Part shown: piece by piece, positions 55,700-64,000 of the stretch
How positions within the stretch are numbered: the first letter of the stretch is position 1
How the letters are laid out: every line of letters starts with the position of its first letter
NCBI RefSeq assembly: GCF_001704115.1
Contig: NZ_CP016895.1
Span: 2,108,001-2,172,000, forward strand
Direction of reading: 5' to 3'
Length of the DNA: 64,000 nt
From: Acinetobacter larvae
Lineage (GTDB): Bacteria; Pseudomonadota; Gammaproteobacteria; Pseudomonadales; Moraxellaceae
Position numbers and translations under genes: made by a program
Notes under the pieces: generated by a model
The model's database searches: none
What the model saw: the letters and a program-made list of their open reading frames with translations, nothing else
What the model was told of the DNA's origin: nothing

Positions 55700-55809
55700 A
55701 GAATATGCCGAGTGAAAAGCGCCAGAAGTTTGCTATTTCCATCGTCATTGCCCATGATTCCAGCTACAATCCTGTGCTGGTCATCATTGAATAGCAAGTA
55801 GGCAAATCT

Positions 55810-56460
55810 ATGTCAAATTCGAAACATTGGTCACAGGTTGAATATCTGCACCAAACCCATAGCAATCCCAATATTCATATCAAAGGCACCACCAGCTACT
55901 ATAGCAATGCGTGGACAGGCAATTTTGAGGACAGCGTGGTACGTTACCTCTATGGTGATGCCTATAGTTTACAAGCTTGGCAACCACAGTGGCCAATCGA
56001 CCAGTTGTATATTGGCAGCCATGTTTGTATTGGTGCAGAAGCTGTGATTTTGATGGGTGGCAATCATACCCATCGTATGGATTGGTTTAGCCTCTACCCT
56101 TTTCTGGAAAGCATAGTTGATGCCTATCAAATGAAAGGTGATACCCATATTGGTGATGGTGCCTGGATTGGTATGCGTGCCATGATCATGCCCGGTGTAA
56201 CCATTGGCGAAGGTGCGGTCATCGCATCGGGTAGTATTGTGAGCAAAGATGTCGCCCCCTATCAAGTTGTCGCAGGTAATCCAGCCAAAGTGATTAAGTC
56301 ACGTTTTGATAAAGACACCATTGCACAGTTATTGCGCTTAAAGTTATATGATCTGAGCCCAGCACAATTCGCGCAGTTACAGCCTCTGCTCACACAAAAT
56401 GATCTCGGCGCGTTGCGACAAGCTTATGCAGACATTTCTTCTTCATCAAAGTTACAGTGA
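55810..56460 (+). CDS. CatB/Vat-type xenobiotic acetyltransferase
   Basis: A 216-residue left-handed beta-helix acetyltransferase. [27 protein letters not shown] carries the catalytic His of the CatB/Vat group. It is followed by [58 protein letters not shown]. Relatives acetylate chloramphenicol or streptogramins, but many chromosomal ones have unknown acceptors. Resistance therefore cannot be concluded. Confidence 0.85.
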   Translation: MSNSKHWSQVEYLHQTHSNPNIHIKGTTSYYSNAWTGNFEDSVVRYLYGDAYSLQAWQPQWPIDQLYIGSHVCIGAEAVILMGGNHTHRMDWFSLYPFLESIVDAYQMKGDTHIGDGAWIGMRAMIMPGVTIGEGAVIASGSIVSKDVAPYQVVAGNPAKVIKSRFDKDTIAQLLRLKLYDLSPAQFAQLQPLLTQNDLGALRQAYADISSSSKLQ

Positions 56461-56513
56461 GTACATCTAGCACAATGTACTCACTTTGCCATCGAGCAAT
56501 ATCATCACGGCAT

Positions 56514-57596
56514 CTATAGCTGCGCCGCAATAAAACGTAGACTGTGCTGTTTGAGTGCATTGAGTGCGCTTGCCTCAATGGGATAATGCCCACCCTGCGG
56601 CAATAACACCACTTGATAGTCCAAGCTCAGCTGCTGTAATACCGGTTCACTTAAGCTTAGATCGGTCCAACGGTCACAAGCGGGTTGGGTTAATAACAAT
56701 GCGGGTCCAGTGATATCTTGCAAGGCTTGCTCTGGTTGATAATGCATATAACTGTCGAGAAAACCAATACTCATGGCATTACCCGCCGAACTGCTATCGT
56801 TTAACATGCTTTGGCAGGCCAAACGATGGTTACATAACTTGTCCATTTTCGACACCCAACGCATCGGTAAGAGCATCTGACGCAATGGTGTTTTTGCCAA
56901 TAGACCGAGCAATGCAAGATTTATGCGGCTTAAGGCAGAAAAACGCATCGTACCGCGATTGACCACAGCATAACGTTGGTCCAACAAGGTCATGGCAATA
57001 ATGCCTTTGATCTGCGGATTGCGCGCCGCCACATGCAAACACAACATTCCACCGGCCGAAAGACCAAATAAAAAGATAGGGCGATCATCTTTTTGCTGCT
57101 GTGCCCGAATAAAATCATCTAGCACAGCCACCCAGTCCTGATAAAGAATGGATTTCGTCCGGCTTTCACTCAGCCCATAAGCAGGTAAATCGAGTGCTAA
57201 ACATTCATAACCCGCTTCAGCCAAAGGACGTCCCAAGATTAAACTCATTTGCCGACCATTGCTGCCGACCCCATGTACCAAAATAATTTTTGCCGCAGCA
57301 GTGGCTTGGGGATAATAATCGATATGGATATGATGTTGTTCACGCCATGCCCAATAATATTCAGTCGGTTGATTGTGCGCATTGAGCTGATAATCGGCAC
57401 TAAAATACTGCTGCAATTGCTGCCAAGCAACTTGGTCACGATAACTGCGACGTAAAGGAAAATCACTGCGCTCATTGGCAATGCTCGGAAAAGAAATAAT
57501 CTGTTGTTGTTTTTGCATAGAGGCTAAGCCTGTGGTTATGATTATTGCGCTTAAGCCTAACCACAATCCTAGCCGAGAAAAAGTGCCCTGATCCAT
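56514..57596 (-). CDS. Membrane-anchored alpha/beta hydrolase
   Basis: A 360-residue protein with an N-terminal hydrophobic anchor or signal (LGLWLGLSAIIITTGLASM). The alpha/beta hydrolase core has IILVHGVGSNGRQMSLI, LDLPAYGLSES, the nucleophile elbow FLFGLSAGGML (Ser near residue 189) and the catalytic His in LPQGGHYPIEA. An esterase or lipase role at the outer face of the inner membrane is inferred. It is the last gene of the minus-strand group and has no clear link to the iron or sulfur genes before it. Confidence 0.8.
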   Translation of the reverse strand: MDQGTFSRLGLWLGLSAIIITTGLASMQKQQQIISFPSIANERSDFPLRRSYRDQVAWQQLQQYFSADYQLNAHNQPTEYYWAWREQHHIHIDYYPQATAAAKIILVHGVGSNGRQMSLILGRPLAEAGYECLALDLPAYGLSESRTKSILYQDWVAVLDDFIRAQQQKDDRPIFLFGLSAGGMLCLHVAARNPQIKGIIAMTLLDQRYAVVNRGTMRFSALSRINLALLGLLAKTPLRQMLLPMRWVSKMDKLCNHRLACQSMLNDSSSAGNAMSIGFLDSYMHYQPEQALQDITGPALLLTQPACDRWTDLSLSEPVLQQLSLDYQVVLLPQGGHYPIEASALNALKQHSLRFIAAQL

Positions 57597-57672
57597 TTTA
57601 AGACGGGCAATAATGTAAAAAAGCTGCTACGCCACGATACAACTGCCAAGCGATTGGCAATCAGATTCGACC

Positions 57673-58836
57673 TTAAATAAATTGAATACCGTGATCAGGT
57701 TGAGCCGCGGCAACTGCGGCAATGACTTGCTCAATGTGCTCAGCCGTGCTATAGCGTCCCAAACTAAAACGAATACTGTGTTGCGCCTGCTCTGGGCTAC
57801 AGCCCATCGCGCGTAATACATGCGATGCAGAGCTCAGATGTGAATTACAGGCTGAACCACTAGAAACCGCAGCAATGGCGCGGATCGCTGCAATCTGTGC
57901 TGCGGCAGCAGTGCCTAAAAAAGTGATATTCAAATAATTGGCAACATGCTGATCAGAATCACCATTCAAAATGATATCGGCATAATCTTGCAAACCTGTC
58001 AATAACTGCTGCCGCAAGACCTGTAAACGCTGCTGTTCAGCGCTTAAATCAGCACAGGCATCGACACATGCTTGCCCCATACCAACAATTTGATGGGTTG
58101 CCAATGTACCAGAACGCAATCCCTGTTCATGCCCACCGCCATGAATTTGTGCGGTCAGTTCATCTCGGAATGACGATGCTACATATAAAGCACCAATCCC
58201 TTTGGGACCATAGAGTTTATGTGCCGATAAACTCATGAGGTCGACCTGCAAAGCATTGACATCAATGGCTACCTTTCCGGCGGCTTGAGCGGCATCGACA
58301 TGCAAACAAATGCCGCGTTCGCGAGTATATTGACCAATACGGGCAATATCCGTCAGTGTACCCAGTTCATTATTGACCAGCATCAATGACACTAAAATGG
58401 TATCTGGGCGCATGGCTTGCAATACGGCTTCTGGATGGATCAAACCCGTATGCGCTTCTGGTGCCAAATAAGTGATTTCATAGCCTTGTCGTGCCAAAGC
58501 CTGACAACTATCAAGTACTGCCTTATGCTCAATCTGACTGCTAATGATGTGTTTACCACGCTTAGCATAGCTCTGGGCAATACCTTTGATGGCAAGATTA
58601 TCTGACTCTGTCGCACCAGATGTCCAAATAATCTGGTGCGGCTCAGCATGAATCAATGCCGCAACCTCGGCACGTGCTTGTTCAACCTGTGCGGCGGCAC
58701 GTTGCCCATCGAAATAGGAACGCGCGGCAGGGTTAGCAAAATGTCCATCTTGCCCTAGACAAGCAACCATTTTTGCAATGGTATGCTCAGCAACAGGGGT
58801 GGTGGCAGCATAATCTAAATAAATTAAATGCTTCAC
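57673..58836 (-). CDS. NifS/IscS-like cysteine desulfurase
   Basis: A 387-residue PLP enzyme that takes sulfur from cysteine. It begins IYLDYAATTPVAEHTI, has IIWTSGATESDNLAIKG, HIISSQIEHKAVLDSC, the PLP Lys in SLSAHKLYGPKGIGALYV and the catalytic Cys loop VSSGSACNSHLSSASHVL. The start is GTG at 58836. It is not in an isc or suf cluster; instead it follows three thioredoxin-like genes (145 bp away), so it may supply sulfur to a special client. Confidence 0.9.
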   Translation of the reverse strand: MKHLIYLDYAATTPVAEHTIAKMVACLGQDGHFANPAARSYFDGQRAAAQVEQARAEVAALIHAEPHQIIWTSGATESDNLAIKGIAQSYAKRGKHIISSQIEHKAVLDSCQALARQGYEITYLAPEAHTGLIHPEAVLQAMRPDTILVSLMLVNNELGTLTDIARIGQYTRERGICLHVDAAQAAGKVAIDVNALQVDLMSLSAHKLYGPKGIGALYVASSFRDELTAQIHGGGHEQGLRSGTLATHQIVGMGQACVDACADLSAEQQRLQVLRQQLLTGLQDYADIILNGDSDQHVANYLNITFLGTAAAAQIAAIRAIAAVSSGSACNSHLSSASHVLRAMGCSPEQAQHSIRFSLGRYSTAEHIEQVIAAVAAAQPDHGIQFI

Positions 58837-58981
58837 GATTAAACTCTTTTATTTGAGAGCAACGAAACCGCTGATATTTCTCAGCAGCATTGCTGCTCTA
58901 CGATCTCATAGGGGTCAGGCGGTATAAAAGGATCAGATGGTCAGTCATAGACATCATACAAACGATATAATGCATATCGCC

Positions 58982-59377
58982 TTAAGATACAAAGCGTTTG
59001 ATGAACGCAATGATCTGTACATAGCTCAGGTCCATCATGTCATGCTGGGCTATATAATCATCATCAAATTGTGGCAGCTCTGAGCTGGCAAAAGCACCAA
59101 ATACATTCAACTGGGCTTGAACTTGCCCGGCATGTAACAACAATAAACTTGGTGTGAGTTGTACTCCCAACTGCTGCGCAATCACATCATGTCCAGTTTC
59201 GGAAACATTCATTTGATAGATGGGTATAGGGTATGCCGGATCTTGCGCGAGTCTGACCAAGAGTGCTGCCAACTGCTCACAGGGTATACAGCGATTGGCA
59301 TAAACATCCAAAAGTACAAAGCCTTGCTGTGCATAAATCGGGCTTAGATCACCAGCACAGATTTTGTCGATGGCCAT
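58982..59377 (-). CDS. Thioredoxin-like protein 3 (CIPC motif)
   Basis: A 131-residue thioredoxin-fold protein with a CxxC site in VLLDVYANRCIPCEQLAAL near residue 33. The usual Trp before the first Cys is replaced by Arg. It lacks a signal peptide. The C-terminal extension (FGAFASSELPQFDDDYIAQH and DLSYVQIIAFIKRF) is a diverged version of that seen in its two upstream paralogues. It is the last of three tandem copies. Confidence 0.82.
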   Translation of the reverse strand: MAIDKICAGDLSPIYAQQGFVLLDVYANRCIPCEQLAALLVRLAQDPAYPIPIYQMNVSETGHDVIAQQLGVQLTPSLLLLHAGQVQAQLNVFGAFASSELPQFDDDYIAQHDMMDLSYVQIIAFIKRFVS

Positions 59378-59397
59378 AACTGCTCCTTAAAGATTCC

Positions 59398-59808
59398 TTA
59401 AAAATATTGTGCGATGAAAGCAGATACAACGGGCAGACTGAGTTCAATTTCAGTACCATTTTCCCAAGGACGCTCCTCTTCAGCATAGTTCGGCTCACTG
59501 TCACCTACAAACTGCCCATGTGTACCCAAACGTCCCAAGACTTGACCATTTTGATACGCCAATAAAGTTGGCACAAAATGAATTTTGCCAATTTGCTGAC
59601 GCCACGCCTGTTGCTGGCTTAAATCATCACGACTGACATCAATCTGTACCAGCTGCAATGTCGGCTGTGCTGTGGCGAGATCGTGTAATACCTGATCCAA
59701 ACGCTGACTAAATGAATTCCATTCGGCTTGAATCGCCAGCAAATATAAGTTGCTAGAAGACAAATGTGCGAAGTCAAAATTTTGATGGTCGTATTGTAAA
59801 ATAGGCAT
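59398..59808 (-). CDS. Thioredoxin-like protein 2, cysteine-less
   Basis: A 136-residue paralogue of the two flanking genes. Where thioredoxin has WCxxC, it reads LLAIQAEWNSFSQRLDQV, so both active-site cysteines are missing. It keeps the fold markers (LVQIDVSRDD, the cis-Pro loop IHFVPTLLAYQNGQVLGRLG) and the shared C-terminal extension (GDSEPNYAEEERPWENGTEI). It cannot do dithiol exchange and may act as a partner or scaffold of its neighbours. Four bp separate it from copy 1. Confidence 0.85.
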   Translation of the reverse strand: MPILQYDHQNFDFAHLSSSNLYLLAIQAEWNSFSQRLDQVLHDLATAQPTLQLVQIDVSRDDLSQQQAWRQQIGKIHFVPTLLAYQNGQVLGRLGTHGQFVGDSEPNYAEEERPWENGTEIELSLPVVSAFIAQYF

Positions 59809-59811
59809 CGT

Positions 59812-60258
59812 TTACTCCGCTGTGGTTGCTGTCATAAAAGGCTGAATCAATTGCTGAATTTTTTCAAAACTCAACTCGATCTCATCCTCTTTTTGAGGAA
59901 AACTGGCTAGACTGTCATAGCTTGGTTCATGATCACCTTGAAAGACCCCATGTTGACCAAAGCGTAATAAAACTTGTTTGTCTTTGATTAACAATAAGGT
60001 CGGTAAAAACGTAATGCTGTGAAATAAGCTATACCAAGCTCTCGGGATACGCGTATCTTCCCGAGAAACATCAACTTTAATGACAGTCAGTTGCTGCGCA
60101 TAGTGTTCTGCAATTTGTGTGATGATTGGAGATAACTTCACACAAGGTGGGCACCATGTTGCCCAAATATCCAAGAGCACCAATTGCCCCTGCGGCAAGT
60201 CCTCCAATTGGAAACTTTTTTCATCACGAGAGATTATTGGCATAATATTTTGACTCAA
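59812..60258 (-). CDS. Thioredoxin-like protein 1 (WCPPC motif)
   Basis: A 148-residue thioredoxin with an intact site in LVLLDIWATWCPPCVKLSPI near residue 35, then VIKVDVSREDTRIPRAWY, the cis-Pro loop ITFLPTLLLIKDKQVLLRFG and an extension after the fold (HGVFQGDHEPSYDSLASFP, EIELSFEKIQQLIQPF). No signal peptide is seen, so it should be cytoplasmic. It starts the thioredoxin trio, 116 bp behind tonB. Confidence 0.88.
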   Translation of the reverse strand: MSQNIMPIISRDEKSFQLEDLPQGQLVLLDIWATWCPPCVKLSPIITQIAEHYAQQLTVIKVDVSREDTRIPRAWYSLFHSITFLPTLLLIKDKQVLLRFGQHGVFQGDHEPSYDSLASFPQKEDEIELSFEKIQQLIQPFMTATTAE

Positions 60259-60356
60259 CTGTATGCGTTATCACTACTTCTAGAACGTGCCAGCACAGCT
60301 TTTACCGTAATTCAATCCAATGTTTTTTCCGCCGTTTTCAAGCATTTTTGCTTGGC

Positions 60357-60384
60357 AACTTTATTGAATAAACTTTATTGAATA
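60357..60384. repeat. 14-bp tandem duplication at the tonB end
   Basis: AACTTTATTGAATA occurs twice in a row (60357-60370, 60371-60384). The tonB stop codon (60375-60377) lies in the second copy. Confidence 0.9.
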
Positions 60385-61190
60385 AAAAAGTTAATCGGTG
60401 CCACCATGTCGACCACACCATTTTTCAATGCCGATGCTGGTGGAGCAGGATATGGTGCAGCACGTTTCACCAAGGCGCGTACTTCCCTCTCTAACAGTTC
60501 ATAGCCTTTACTTTGTTGAATCTCAACACTAAGCAACTGCCCTTTGGCATCGACACGAAAATGTACCAGCACCACATCCTGTTGTTTCTCACGTTGCGCA
60601 TAGGCTGGATAGCGTTTCATTTGTTGTAATTTTGCCAGCACCCCATGCTGCCATTGGGCGGTACTATCACTGGAATGAGACTGACTCGAACTACTCAACT
60701 GTGTCGTGGTTGATTTTTCCGCCTCTTGCGCGGTGGGCTGAGTGATATTCACGGCAGCCTGCGTGCTGTCTGGTTTGGGTGGTATAGCTCGCTTAGGTGC
60801 TTCAACCGGTGGCTGTGTTGTTGCTGGCAATGGTTGTTGCAGTAAGGGTTTCGGCTGCGAGGGTTGGGTGCTAACAATCTGCTCATCATGCGCTGGCGCA
60901 GCACTGGTCAAAACTTTTGGCCTTGGCGCTGGTTTGGGCGCAGTCACGGGGGCTTGCTGCGCTTCTGGTTCAGATAAATTTTGCTGTTTGGCGGCAGCCA
61001 CTACATCTGCGAGCTCAATGGCAATTGGATGAGCTTGTGGTGCTGACTGCAACATCGCGACGGGTTCGCTAAAAGACACCAAGAAGATCAGCGCCGAAAC
61101 AGCATAAGCCCCTGTTACCCACGCCACACTTTGCCGCCATGGTTTATTGGGGATGTGATAGCTGAGTTGCTTGGCGGTTCTATATTTCAC
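60375..61190 (-). CDS. tonB: TonB energy transducer
   Basis: A 271-residue TonB protein. One N-terminal membrane helix (WVTGAYAVSALIFLVSFSE, residues about 24-42) is followed by a Pro/Ala/Lys/Gln-rich periplasmic spacer (about 55-180). The C-terminal TonB domain (YPAYAQREKQQDVVLVHFRV, then VEIQQSKGYELLEREVRALV) touches the TonB box of outer-membrane receptors. With ExbB and ExbD encoded just upstream it forms a full energising complex. No TonB-dependent receptor lies in the window. Confidence 0.93.
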   Translation of the reverse strand: MKYRTAKQLSYHIPNKPWRQSVAWVTGAYAVSALIFLVSFSEPVAMLQSAPQAHPIAIELADVVAAAKQQNLSEPEAQQAPVTAPKPAPRPKVLTSAAPAHDEQIVSTQPSQPKPLLQQPLPATTQPPVEAPKRAIPPKPDSTQAAVNITQPTAQEAEKSTTTQLSSSSQSHSSDSTAQWQHGVLAKLQQMKRYPAYAQREKQQDVVLVHFRVDAKGQLLSVEIQQSKGYELLEREVRALVKRAAPYPAPPASALKNGVVDMVAPINFFIQ

Positions 61191-61204
61191 AATAGCACTC
61201 CCAA

Positions 61205-61627
61205 CTACGAGTCAACTTGTTCAGTGACCAGCGCGACTTTACGATAACCCAGCTGTGACAATTGATCGAGTAACTGCATAAATTTTTCATAAGGCACAGC
61301 CTTGTCAGCGCGGATATAAATGCGTTTTTCCAAATCATGCTGTGTTAACTGTGCCAGATGCGTCGCCAACTGGGCTTTGCTAACGCTCTGTTCATTGACA
61401 AAAATATCGAACTGAGCATCTAAGCTCACCACAATCGGCTGCGCGTTATCGGCATTCGCCTGTTGGGTAGAGCTTGGTAAATTTAACGGAATATTGACCG
61501 TAGAAAGCGGTGCGACCACCATGAAAATAATCAAAAGCACTAACATAACATCGATAAACGGCGTGACATTAATACTATTCACCACTTCTAAATCTGCTGC
61601 TTTACTCCGTCTACGATAATAAGCCAT
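61205..61627 (-). CDS. exbD: ExbD proton-channel subunit
   Basis: A 140-residue ExbD. The single helix carries the proton-carrying Asp in SINVTPFIDVMLVLLIIFMV (residues about 17-36), followed by a periplasmic domain (RIYIRADKAVPYEKFMQLLDQ). The ATG at 61627 with AGGAGA upstream lies one base behind the exbB stop, so the two are coupled; a longer start inside exbB is rejected. It is 14 bp from tonB. Confidence 0.94.
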   Translation of the reverse strand: MAYYRRRSKAADLEVVNSINVTPFIDVMLVLLIIFMVVAPLSTVNIPLNLPSSTQQANADNAQPIVVSLDAQFDIFVNEQSVSKAQLATHLAQLTQHDLEKRIYIRADKAVPYEKFMQLLDQLSQLGYRKVALVTEQVDS

Positions 61628-61628
61628 A

Positions 61629-62429
61629 TTAATCGTCTCCTTGTGGGCGTTGCCTTTGCTGCGCAGCAAGTTGATCTAAATCACGGCTGAGTAAAACCAT
61701 TAACAGTGCCATAGTATCTTCAATCAATAGACCATATTGCGTGATTAAACGTACGACATGGTTATAGAAAATCACCGCTGGAATCGCAGCAAATAAGCCC
61801 AATGCTGTTGCAAACAAAGCTTCTGCAATCCCGGGTGCGACCACAGACAAATTGGTCACATTACTTTGTGCAATCGCCACAAAGCTGTGCATAATGCCCC
61901 ATACCGTACCGAATAACCCCACAAATGGCGCAATCGCACCAGTCGTTGCCAAGATAGCCGTACCGTGGCTTAAGCGATGTTTTTCATTGCTAATAATGCG
62001 ATCTGTCAAGCTAATAACCCGCTCTTTCACGGTATTTTCATCTTGCAGTCCCGCACTTTGCGCCAATTGGAATTCCTTCGCGCTAATATGGTGCATGGTC
62101 TGTGTCGCACCATTGGGCAAGTCAATACGATCTGCCAAGTGATTTAATTGCTCAATGGCAAGCATACTCCGTACCACCAAGCGCCCTTGTTTTTTCAGCT
62201 CTAATACTTTCATCAACCAAGCCACCCAAGTGGCAAAAGACGCCAAGAGTAAAATGATCAGTACTGCTTTGACCACAATATCGGCCTGCTGAAACAGTGC
62301 CAATGGGGACAGTGAAATGTTGCTGAGTGGAAGTGCTGCATGGCACATCGAGTTAAAGCTCAACAATACAATGAAACTCGCAAGCAATTTAAAAAAGGGG
62401 CGAAATAATGATGAGCGCGGATGCTTCAT
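61629..62429 (-). CDS. exbB: ExbB proton-channel subunit
   Basis: About 266 residues of the MotA/TolQ/ExbB family. A signal-like N-terminus (FFKLLASFIVLLSFNSMCHA) precedes three membrane helices. The channel helices are in ATTGAIAPFVGLFGTVWGIM and APGIAEALFATALGLFAAIPAVIFYN, typical of ExbB. The ATG at 62429 with GGAA upstream is chosen; a further 32 residues upstream are unlikely. It is the first gene of the exbB-exbD-tonB set and follows the protease gene after 180 bp. Confidence 0.93.
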   Translation of the reverse strand: MKHPRSSLFRPFFKLLASFIVLLSFNSMCHAALPLSNISLSPLALFQQADIVVKAVLIILLLASFATWVAWLMKVLELKKQGRLVVRSMLAIEQLNHLADRIDLPNGATQTMHHISAKEFQLAQSAGLQDENTVKERVISLTDRIISNEKHRLSHGTAILATTGAIAPFVGLFGTVWGIMHSFVAIAQSNVTNLSVVAPGIAEALFATALGLFAAIPAVIFYNHVVRLITQYGLLIEDTMALLMVLLSRDLDQLAAQQRQRPQGDD

Positions 62430-62611
62430 GTGATCAATTCCAACAAACAAGAACCTAATATGTGTTAAACGTATCACCCCATGAAATACCGCAATGCCAA
62501 TCCGAGCGTATACATTATTTATCAAGCTATCGATATGAATTTTTTAGATAGCAAAGCTTAAAAATACATAAAATCATAAACTTAACCATCAAAAATATAG
62601 GATACTCGAGC

Positions 62612-64000
62612 TTAAGTCAGCGCCTCATGCTTCGACAATGCACAAACTTGAAAACCGAGTTGTGCCAAAGCCGCGGCTTGTTGCTGCCCAGCCAATGCAG
62701 CACGACTGGCAGATTGGGGGGTTAAATACTGCTGACATACCCGCTGTAAGTCCGCATAGGTGACTTTTAAAATACGCTGATTGATCAATTGATCGTGGTG
62801 CTGTGTATGTCCACGCCAATCATCCGCATGCTGCTCCAGCACTTGCTGTAAGGGCAAGCCATGTCGATTTAAACTGCTAGAGGCTTTTAAAATTGCTGCT
62901 TCAAGTAAGGCGTGGTCAACCGTGCGATGACACACATTGTCAATGGCTTGTTGAAAATGTTGATAGGTCCGTTCAAGTTGAGGATCGCGAAAAGAACTCA
63001 AATGCAATGCAGCACTGTGTTCGACATAACGTGCTCGCCCATCATAAGCACCACCTTGTTGACGAATCGCATTAAACAAATAACCTTCTGTCAAATAATG
63101 CGCCAATACCATAAAGATTGCGGCATCTGGATGTTCTATCGGTACTGCCGGATAAGCTTGTACACAATAATTCACCTGCCCATCGATGAGCCATGCCTGT
63201 TCTTCGGCTGCCATACTATGCTGTGGCACTGTTTGTTCTATGCCCTCTACAAGCGCAAGTGATTGATAGCCTTGCCATTGCTGTTCTAATTGCGCCAATA
63301 ATTCAGCCTGTACATCGGCATCACAAACCAAAATAAAATGCCTTGGACAATGCAAAACTTGGCGATGCAATTGCCGTAATTGCGACATAAGCAAAGCAAC
63401 GGCATGTTCATCTTGTTGTAACTGTTTCAGCCACTGTTGTTGTCGCTGTAAGCTTTGTAAAGCATTGCTTTTATAGTCATATGCTGCACTAGGATTAAAA
63501 TGGCGACAGGCACTACTGGTCGCAATCGTGGCTGCAAAATGGTTGATATTGCTTTGCTTAAACTGGATATTGCGTTCCAATACATGGATCAAACGTTCAG
63601 GTTCATCAAAGCGTTGCTGCTCTAACACTTGCTGCAATAATGCAATGGCTTGATGTTGTTGTGCCAAAGCCTTGATGGCAAAACTTAAGCGTACAGCACA
63701 CTGCTGTTGCTGATCTTCGACCTTAATATAGGACTGTAGCTCGGTACTCAGCCCCGCACTTTGCGCTTGCACGGCCAATTCAATCTGCTGATAGCTCGAT
63801 TCGCCAGCACCTAACTGTCCAAATAAATCCTGATAAAACTCAAATAATGGATGCAAATAAATTTCTTCAGAGAGCACAAATGAAATCTGTAAATCAAACA
63901 CGCCATTACGCCCTGCGGCATAGGCATAACAGGCGGCTTCTTGCTGTTTAAGTTGGATTACACTGCGTTGGCATGGATATTCCTTAGATTGCAAACTCAG
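62612..64000 (-). CDS. M16 (PreP-like) zinc metallopeptidase, C-terminal part
   Basis: At least 462 codons of a large insulinase-type protease are in the window; the 5' end with the HxxEH zinc site lies beyond position 64000. The visible part matches the C-terminal half of the M16C presequence-protease group: GVFDLQISFVLSEEIYLHPL, LGAGESSYQQIELAVQAQSAGL, GYLFNAIRQQGGAYDGRARY and the end RILKVTYADLQRVCQQYLTP. PreP enzymes degrade unstructured peptides inside a closed chamber. Location ahead of exbBD-tonB recalls the FusC/PqqL proteases tied to TonB-dependent protein import. Whether it is exported cannot be seen. Confidence 0.85.
   Translation of the reverse strand: MSLQSKEYPCQRSVIQLKQQEAACYAYAAGRNGVFDLQISFVLSEEIYLHPLFEFYQDLFGQLGAGESSYQQIELAVQAQSAGLSTELQSYIKVEDQQQQCAVRLSFAIKALAQQHQAIALLQQVLEQQRFDEPERLIHVLERNIQFKQSNINHFAATIATSSACRHFNPSAAYDYKSNALQSLQRQQQWLKQLQQDEHAVALLMSQLRQLHRQVLHCPRHFILVCDADVQAELLAQLEQQWQGYQSLALVEGIEQTVPQHSMAAEEQAWLIDGQVNYCVQAYPAVPIEHPDAAIFMVLAHYLTEGYLFNAIRQQGGAYDGRARYVEHSAALHLSSFRDPQLERTYQHFQQAIDNVCHRTVDHALLEAAILKASSSLNRHGLPLQQVLEQHADDWRGHTQHHDQLINQRILKVTYADLQRVCQQYLTPQSASRAALAGQQQAAALAQLGFQVCALSKHEALT

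Noticed and set aside
55810..56460. Chloramphenicol or streptogramin resistance gene
   Set aside because: The family fits CatB/Vat-type enzymes, but many chromosomal members have other or unknown acceptors. Resistance cannot be read from the sequence.

Overview
The window looks like a chromosomal segment of an Acinetobacter-type gammaproteobacterium (Moraxellaceae). This rests on AT-rich DNA, an Ata-like trimeric autotransporter, a FdxA-type seven-iron ferredoxin near mutS, a MoaC-MoaB fusion and several insertion sequences of families common in Acinetobacter. No species call is possible from the sequence alone, and no tRNA, rRNA or CRISPR array was seen.

Layout. 1-960 holds decayed minus-strand gene fragments, then an AraC-type regulator (967-2010). 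2015-10309 is a minus-strand molybdenum block. In transcription order it reads moaA, moaCB fusion, moeA, mobA, moaD, moaE, fdhD, modA, modB, modC, which gives cofactor synthesis, formate dehydrogenase maturation and molybdate uptake; a moeB-like gene lies apart at 16129. 10722-18324 is mostly housekeeping: icd, a DUF475 membrane protein, folK/folB, a UbiB-family kinase, moeB and a DUF4349 lipoprotein.

18529-26010 is a graveyard of genes and insertion sequences. One HAD phosphatase gene was hit by an IS5-family, an IS256-family and an IS3-family element, each with a readable target duplication. It ends at an IS982-family element, on whose other side lies the first 170-odd codons of a TpsA/CdiA-type exoprotein gene. 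The partner transporter gene (TpsB/CdiB) is broken by expansion of a 7-bp repeat from one copy to three.

26445-33720 is conserved again: mutS, fdxA, an M15-type lipoprotein peptidase, an O-methyltransferase, a tandem UspA protein, a hexapeptide acyltransferase and a YigZ protein. 33801-35064 holds an apparent OmpA-domain gene relic, an IS5-family element and a terminator. 35118-43454 is a 2778-residue trimeric autotransporter with 4.2 copies of a 690-bp repeat, followed by 900 bp of very AT-rich intergenic DNA.

44358-56460 is catabolic and accessory. An omega-amino-acid aminotransferase, mmsA and an amino acid permease form a likely beta-alanine route. A PaaX-type regulator is divergent from an AidB-like acyl-CoA dehydrogenase and an acyl-CoA ligase. 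Then come an MFS exporter with a divergent LysR regulator, and a CatB/Vat-type acetyltransferase. 56514-64000 is a minus-strand group: a PreP-like M16 protease (cut by the window edge), exbB, exbD, tonB, three tandem thioredoxin-like genes (the middle one without its cysteines), a cysteine desulfurase and an anchored alpha/beta hydrolase.

A recurrent theme is short tandem duplication of 7, 14, 16 or 18 bp at gene ends and in spacers. One such array lies directly upstream of modA and another has broken the TpsB gene.
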